Assembly (NCBI GenBank): GCA_046349515.1
Contig: JAXMCE010000002.1
Span: 372,001-436,000 of the forward strand
Source of the DNA: JBGPGW01 sp046349515
Lineage (GTDB): Bacteria; Pseudomonadota; Alphaproteobacteria; CADEGL01
DNA: 64,000 bases
Direction: 5' to 3'
Positions 60,016-64,000 of the stretch are shown here, piece after piece. The notes beneath the pieces were generated by a model. The model was given only the letters and a program-made list of their open reading frames with translations. It made no database searches and was not told the DNA's origin. Within the stretch, counting starts at the first letter, position 1; every line of letters begins with the position of its first letter. Both the position numbers and the translations under genes were made by a program.

Positions 60016-61417
60016 TGAACTGCACCGTCTATCGCTCGAGGAGCAATCGGCCCTGATCGCGAAGCGCGCCGTTTCGTCCGCGGAACTCGTCGACCATCAC
60101 CTCGCGCGGTGCGAACGGCTCAACCCGACGCTCAAAGCCTTCATCACGATCGACCCCGAAGGTGCGCGCGCCGCGGCGCGCGAGGCGGATCGGGAGCTCG
60201 GCGCGGGTCGCAACCGCGGCCGCCTCCACGGCTTGCCCATCGCCCACAAGGACCTGTTCGACACGGCGGGCGTGAAGAGCACCTACGGCTCGAAATTCTT
60301 CGAAAGTCACGTGCCGCCGGGCGATGCAGAGGTCGTGCGACGCCTCAAGACGAACGGCGCCGTCTCGCTCGGCAAGCTCAACCTCCACGAGTTCGCGGCC
60401 GGCTCGACGTCGAACAATCCCTGGTACGGTGCGGCACGCAACCCGTGGGACACGAGCCGCGCCGCGGGCGGGTCGAGCGGCGGGTCGGGGTCGGCCGTGG
60501 CCGCTTTCCTCTGCGGAGGCACCACGGGAACGGATACGGGCGGCTCGATTCGCAATCCAGCATCGTGCAACGGCGTCGTGGGGCTCAAGCCCACCTACGG
60601 CCGCGTCAGCCTCGCCGGCTGTTTTCCCCTGTGCCCGAGCCTCGACACGGCGGGGCCGCTCGCGCGCACGGTGCGCGATACCGCCATCCTCCTCCAGGCC
60701 ATGGCCGGCTTCGATCCCGGGGACCCGACGTCCGCGAACGTCGCCGTGCCGAACTACCTTGCGGCGATCGAAGACGGCGTTGAAGGACTGCGTCTCGCCT
60801 TCTGTCCGGATCTGCACTATTCGGAGATCGATTCGGGCGTCCTTGCCGCGCTCGAATCGGCGGGCCGGGTCTTCGAGCGGCTCGGCGCGCGCCTCTCAAC
60901 GGTCCGGTTCCCCAAATTCGAGTCCATGACAGAGACATGCCTTGCCCTCTTCCGGGGCGAGACCGGCGCCGTTCATCGCGCGCGATTCCAGTCTTCGCCC
61001 GAGAAGTTCGGCGCCGACGTCGCACTCCTTCTCCGCGAGCGTTGCAATCTCACCTGCGACGAATACGTGAAGGCGGTCGAAAACCGGCTCGTGCTGCGCA
61101 GGCGGTTCGAAGCCCTGATGGCAGAAGCCGACGCGCTCATCATGCCGACCGCCCCCTGCCCGGCCCCACTCGTCGACGGCCGCTGCCAGGTGAACGGCAA
61201 GGAGGCCGATTTCGGATCGATCGGGCTCCCCATGCGCATGCCGGTCAACGTGCTGGGCATACCGTCTTTGGCCCTCCCCATGGGCTATCTCGGAGGCCTG
61301 CCGATCTCGCTACAAGTGATCGGCCCGGCGTGGAGCGAGGCGCTCATTCTTCGCATCGGCCGCGCCTTCGAGCGCGCGACGCCGGAGCTTCGCGACCGCG
61401 CCCCAGCCTTGAACTGA
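60008..61417 (+). CDS. Amidase signature family protein
   Basis: 469-residue amidase (AS family) hydrolysing amide bonds through Ser-cisSer-Lys: K81 in PIAHKDLFDTAG, S156 in RAAGGSSGGSGSAVAA and S180 in GTDTGGSIRNPASCNG. Related to GatA but no gatB/gatC is adjacent, so a catabolic amidase is likelier. GTG 60008 (AGAGGAGAG upstream) fits the family N-terminus; GTG 59981 and ATG 59936 are in-frame alternatives. It ends convergent with the sorbosone-dehydrogenase-like gene. Confidence 0.88.
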   Translation: MTTELHRLSLEEQSALIAKRAVSSAELVDHHLARCERLNPTLKAFITIDPEGARAAAREADRELGAGRNRGRLHGLPIAHKDLFDTAGVKSTYGSKFFESHVPPGDAEVVRRLKTNGAVSLGKLNLHEFAAGSTSNNPWYGAARNPWDTSRAAGGSSGGSGSAVAAFLCGGTTGTDTGGSIRNPASCNGVVGLKPTYGRVSLAGCFPLCPSLDTAGPLARTVRDTAILLQAMAGFDPGDPTSANVAVPNYLAAIEDGVEGLRLAFCPDLHYSEIDSGVLAALESAGRVFERLGARLSTVRFPKFESMTETCLALFRGETGAVHRARFQSSPEKFGADVALLLRERCNLTCDEYVKAVENRLVLRRRFEALMAEADALIMPTAPCPAPLVDGRCQVNGKEADFGSIGLPMRMPVNVLGIPSLALPMGYLGGLPISLQVIGPAWSEALILRIGRAFERATPELRDRAPALN

Positions 61418-61455
61418 GGCATGGGGCCACGGACATCGTCGCTTGCGCGCGAGGT

Positions 61456-62691
61456 CTATGGTCGATAGCTCACGCGCCAGATGACGGATCCGTAGTCGTC
61501 CGCCACGAGGAGGCTGCCGTCCTTCGCGACGGCAAGGCCGACAGGCCGGCCACGGACGGTGGCCTGGTCGGCGCCGGCGACCCAAAATCCCGTCATGAAA
61601 AGCTCGTAGTACCCTTGTGGCCGGCGATCCTTGAAGGGAACCCGGACGACGGCGTAACCCTCTGGCTTCGATGAATTCCAAGAGCCGTGGAGCGCCACGA
61701 AGGCATCGCCGCGAAAGGCGGGCGGAAATTGCATCCCGTCGTAAAACACAAGACCGAGCGGTGCCGAATGCGAGCGGAACAGCAGGTCGGGCACTTTCGC
61801 CTTGGCGACGAGATCGGGCCGGCGCTCGGCATAGCTTGGCTGCGGATTGGTGCCGATGTAGCTGTACGGCCAGCCATAGAATCCATCCTGGTCGAGCCGC
61901 GTGAGGTAGTCAGGAACAAGCCCGTCGCCGAGGCCATCGCGCTCGTTAACCACAACGTAGAGATCGTTCGTGCCGGGATAGAAGGCGATGCCGACCGGGT
62001 TGCGGAGGCCGCTCGCGAACGTCCGCTGCGCGCTGCCGTCGGCCGCAAACTCCTGGACGGTCGCGCGGGGCGCTGGTTCCTCATCGATATTGCCCCTCGA
62101 GCCGATGGCCACATAGACGCGCCTCCCATCGGGACTGAAGGCGATGTTGCGCGTCCAATGACCATCGCCAGTGCCGAAGGCACCGTCCGGCGTCACGCGT
62201 TCAGCCGGAGACTTCGCGAAGAGTTGACCTGGGGCATAAGCCAAACGCCAGAGCCCGCGCACATCGGCCACATACAGCCATCCCTCGCGCACCGCCAACC
62301 CATGGGGCCGGTCGAAGCCGTCGGCAAAGATGCGCTCGAGATCGGCCCTGCCGTCGCCATTCGAATCGCGAAGAATCCAGATCTTGTTTTGCCCGGCTTG
62401 AGTCGCGAAGACGTCACCGTTGGGCGCAACCGCAAGCCAGCGGACGCGCGCGACGGCGGAGGAGAAGACATTGGCCGTGAAGCCCTCCGGCAAGAGCGGG
62501 GGCTGATCGGAGGGTCGCTGCACGGGGCGTGGCGCGTTGGCGACGCTGGGCGTCGCGTAGGGAAGCGGCATGTCCCGCACATGGAGCTCGATGCGCTTGC
62601 CCGGCGCCTGGTCCGGTGCGCCGTCCGCCGCCCACCCGCCCGACACAGCCCATGCGAATAAGCTCAGCAAGATCCAAATCCGGCGCCCCAT
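61456..62691 (-). CDS. PQQ-type sugar (sorbosone) dehydrogenase-like secreted protein
   Basis: 411 residues. Signal peptide at 1-22 (RRIWILLSLFAWAVSGGWAA). The mature protein is a six-bladed propeller of the soluble glucose/sorbosone dehydrogenase family, recognisable by LPEGFTANVFSSAVARVRWL, DSNGDGRADLERIFADGFDR, RPHGLAVREGWLYVAD, GHWTRNIAFSPDGRRVYVAI, GLRNPVGIAFYPGTNDLYVV and FRGDAFVALHGSWN. Such proteins act in the periplasm, some with PQQ; no PQQ synthesis genes are in the window, and cofactor and sugar are unverified. Confidence 0.85.
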   Translation of the reverse strand: MGRRIWILLSLFAWAVSGGWAADGAPDQAPGKRIELHVRDMPLPYATPSVANAPRPVQRPSDQPPLLPEGFTANVFSSAVARVRWLAVAPNGDVFATQAGQNKIWILRDSNGDGRADLERIFADGFDRPHGLAVREGWLYVADVRGLWRLAYAPGQLFAKSPAERVTPDGAFGTGDGHWTRNIAFSPDGRRVYVAIGSRGNIDEEPAPRATVQEFAADGSAQRTFASGLRNPVGIAFYPGTNDLYVVVNERDGLGDGLVPDYLTRLDQDGFYGWPYSYIGTNPQPSYAERRPDLVAKAKVPDLLFRSHSAPLGLVFYDGMQFPPAFRGDAFVALHGSWNSSKPEGYAVVRVPFKDRRPQGYYELFMTGFWVAGADQATVRGRPVGLAVAKDGSLLVADDYGSVIWRVSYRP

Positions 62692-62790
62692 CCGTCTGAC
62701 CTTTCGTTCCTCAAAGGTTCTCCTGGCCGGCCGCCTCGCGGAAGCCGGGGATTCGGCCCGGCGGCCAAGGTCCGCAGAATTCCGGCGCGT

Positions 62791-62806
62791 TTAATCGATT
62801 ACTAAC
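62791..62806. promoter_or_regulatory. Near-CtrA box upstream of the DUF2336 gene
   Basis: TTAATCGATTACTAAC fits TTAA-N7-(T/C)TAAC with one mismatch in the second half-site, 58-73 bases before the DUF2336 start in an A+T-rich patch. A further CTAAC follows shortly downstream. Site is visible; regulation is inference. Confidence 0.3.
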
Positions 62807-62863
62807 TCGAACTGCTAACAATCCCCCTGCTTGTCCTCCAAGCGCCAGCCTATCGGGGGCTCC

Positions 62864-64000
62864 GTGACGCAGGTCCAAAACGCAGCCGTAGCCACTCAGC
62901 GACCGGCAGGAAACGCCGGCCTCGAGCGCCTGCTCGAGATGGCTCGCGATCGATCGCCCGCGGGCCGCTCGGCCCTCGTCGCCGCGCTGGGAGACGCCTT
63001 CGTCGATGAGAGCTCATTCGCGACCGACCGCGAGCGGGAGCTGGTCAACGACATCTTGCGCCGCCTGGTCAGCGACGTCGAGGCCGCCGTCCGGCGCGTC
63101 CTTGCCGAGCGTCTCGCCGAGCGGAGCGACGCGCCGCGTGGCCTCGTGATGATGCTGGCCAACGATGACGCGGACGTGGCCTATCCCATCCTCACGCGCT
63201 CGAACGTCCTCCAGGACCCCGATCTCATCACCATTGCCCGGCAACGCACGGTCCGACATCGGATCGCGATCGCGGCACGCTCGCCATTGTCCGAAGGCGT
63301 GTCAGCCGCGCTCGCAGAGGCCGGAGAGGAAACGGTGATCACGGCTCTTCTCGACAACAAGCAAGCGCGCATATTGCCCGAGACCTTCCGTTCGATCGTC
63401 GAGCTGTCACGAACGAACGACACGTTGCACGAGCCGCTTCTCGATCGACAAGATCTGCCGGTCAACCTCGTCAAGAAGATGTATTGGTGGGTTTCAGCCG
63501 CGCTCCGTCACCACATCCTCGACCAGTTCGACATCGATCCCGCGACGCTCGACGACGCCGTCGAGGAATCGGTCGCGAAACTCCTGCCCAATGGGAGCAA
63601 GGCCGACGCGAGCGCGCCGCTCCACCTCAAGCAGGCGGCCGAACGCCTGATCCGAACCAAGGGCGTGACGCCGACCTTGCTATCCGACCTCTTGCGGACG
63701 AAACAGACTGCGCTCTTCGAGGTGCTTCTGGCCCGTCAATCCAATTTGCGCCTGACCTTCTTGCGCCGGCTTCTCTATCAGCCGGGCGGTGAGGCGCTTA
63801 CGATCACGCTCCGCGCCATCGGGATCGAGAAGCCGGATTTCGCCTCGATCTTCCTCTGGAGCCGGCAGGCCCGCCGCGGCGACAAGAGCGTTGATCCGAT
63901 GGAGCTGCAGCGCGTTCTCACGCTCTTCGATCGCATCCAGCCCCAGACGGCCCAGGCCATCCTTCGCCGCTGGCAGCGCGACCCGGATTACTTGAAGGCG
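62864..64000 (+). CDS. DUF2336 domain protein (3' end cut by window edge)
   Basis: Frame open for 379 codons to the right edge, from GTG 62864 with GGGGG upstream. N-terminal 30 residues are followed by alpha-helical HEAT-like repeats characteristic of DUF2336 (for example LVMMLANDDADVAYPILTRS and RQRTVRHRIAIAARSPLSEG; later LVKKMYWWVSAALRHHIL). DUF2336 proteins are largely confined to alphaproteobacteria and of unknown function, possibly scaffold or regulatory. No catalytic motif seen. Confidence 0.82.
   Translation, partial: MTQVQNAAVATQRPAGNAGLERLLEMARDRSPAGRSALVAALGDAFVDESSFATDRERELVNDILRRLVSDVEAAVRRVLAERLAERSDAPRGLVMMLANDDADVAYPILTRSNVLQDPDLITIARQRTVRHRIAIAARSPLSEGVSAALAEAGEETVITALLDNKQARILPETFRSIVELSRTNDTLHEPLLDRQDLPVNLVKKMYWWVSAALRHHILDQFDIDPATLDDAVEESVAKLLPNGSKADASAPLHLKQAAERLIRTKGVTPTLLSDLLRTKQTALFEVLLARQSNLRLTFLRRLLYQPGGEALTITLRAIGIEKPDFASIFLWSRQARRGDKSVDPMELQRVLTLFDRIQPQTAQAILRRWQRDPDYLKA

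Noticed and set aside
60029..60817. 262-codon minus-strand frame opposite the amidase
   Set aside because: Shadow of the amidase gene, which has the full Ser-Ser-Lys triad.
61687..62661. 324-codon plus-strand frame opposite the sorbosone-dehydrogenase-like gene
   Set aside because: Antisense shadow; the minus-strand product has a signal peptide and clear propeller motifs.

Overview
The window is dense, GC-rich bacterial chromosome that reads as an alphaproteobacterium, probably a Rhodospirillales- or Rhizobiales-type lineage. The evidence is gene order: mdh-sucCD-sucA-sucB-lpd in one run, sdhCDAB, ffh-rpsP-rimM-trmD-rplS followed directly by leuC-leuD-leuB, dapF-mtaB-ftsY, a double-length dCTP deaminase and a DUF2336 protein. 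I see no insertion sequence, prophage, CRISPR array, rRNA or tRNA. About 60 protein genes cover nearly everything except one 1.46-kb gap at 32.1-33.5 kb.

Layout. 0-4.5 kb: priA (cut by the left edge) diverges from a transaldolase-like aldolase, a DUF484 protein and xerC. 4.6-8.4 kb: an Fe(II)/2-oxoglutarate dioxygenase, an acyl-CoA synthetase and an MFS transporter. 8.5-17.3 kb: the TCA-cycle block (lpdA, sucB, sucA, sucD, sucC, mdh), all on the minus strand. 17.5-24.6 kb: a CoA ligase coupled to a short citrate-synthase-like lyase, facing a minus-strand catabolic cluster (SDR, SAF-domain dehydrogenase, PhyH dioxygenase, RraA-like aldolase) headed by a GcvA-type LysR regulator. 24.8-28.6 kb: a sulfonate/nitrate-type ABC importer with an OsmC protein, and a PaiB-like regulator. 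28.7-32.1 kb: sdhBADC. 32.1-33.5 kb: an orphan region rich in inverted repeats. 33.5-39.1 kb: a CitE-like lyase, pyridoxal kinase, a LysE exporter, asd, a methyltransferase and a secreted protein. 39.1-46.1 kb: leuB-leuD-leuC-rplS-trmD-rimM-rpsP-ffh. 46.5-51.8 kb: a quinol-type NO reductase behind an FNR/NNR-type box, two secreted pentapeptide-repeat paralogues, a CGNR regulator and an alpha/beta hydrolase. 52.0-59.6 kb: dCTP deaminase, a DapA-family aldolase, dapF-mtaB-ftsY, a DMT transporter, yciB and a NUDIX hydrolase. 59.6-64 kb: a small protein, an amidase, a sorbosone-dehydrogenase-like protein and the start of a DUF2336 gene.

How it works together. The core is oxidative central metabolism: the lower TCA cycle, succinate dehydrogenase, leucine and lysine/threonine precursor synthesis, and translation and secretion factors. 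The accessory genes point to a heterotroph that takes up and degrades organic acids, amides and sulfonate-like compounds, and that can reduce NO under low oxygen.

The items most worth a second look are the NO reductase in which one expected FeB histidine is asparagine, the structured orphan intergenic region, and the short citrate-synthase-fold protein that appears to lack the catalytic aspartate. Start codons were often moved inward from the longest open frame, using ribosome-binding sites, stop/start overlaps and family N-termini.
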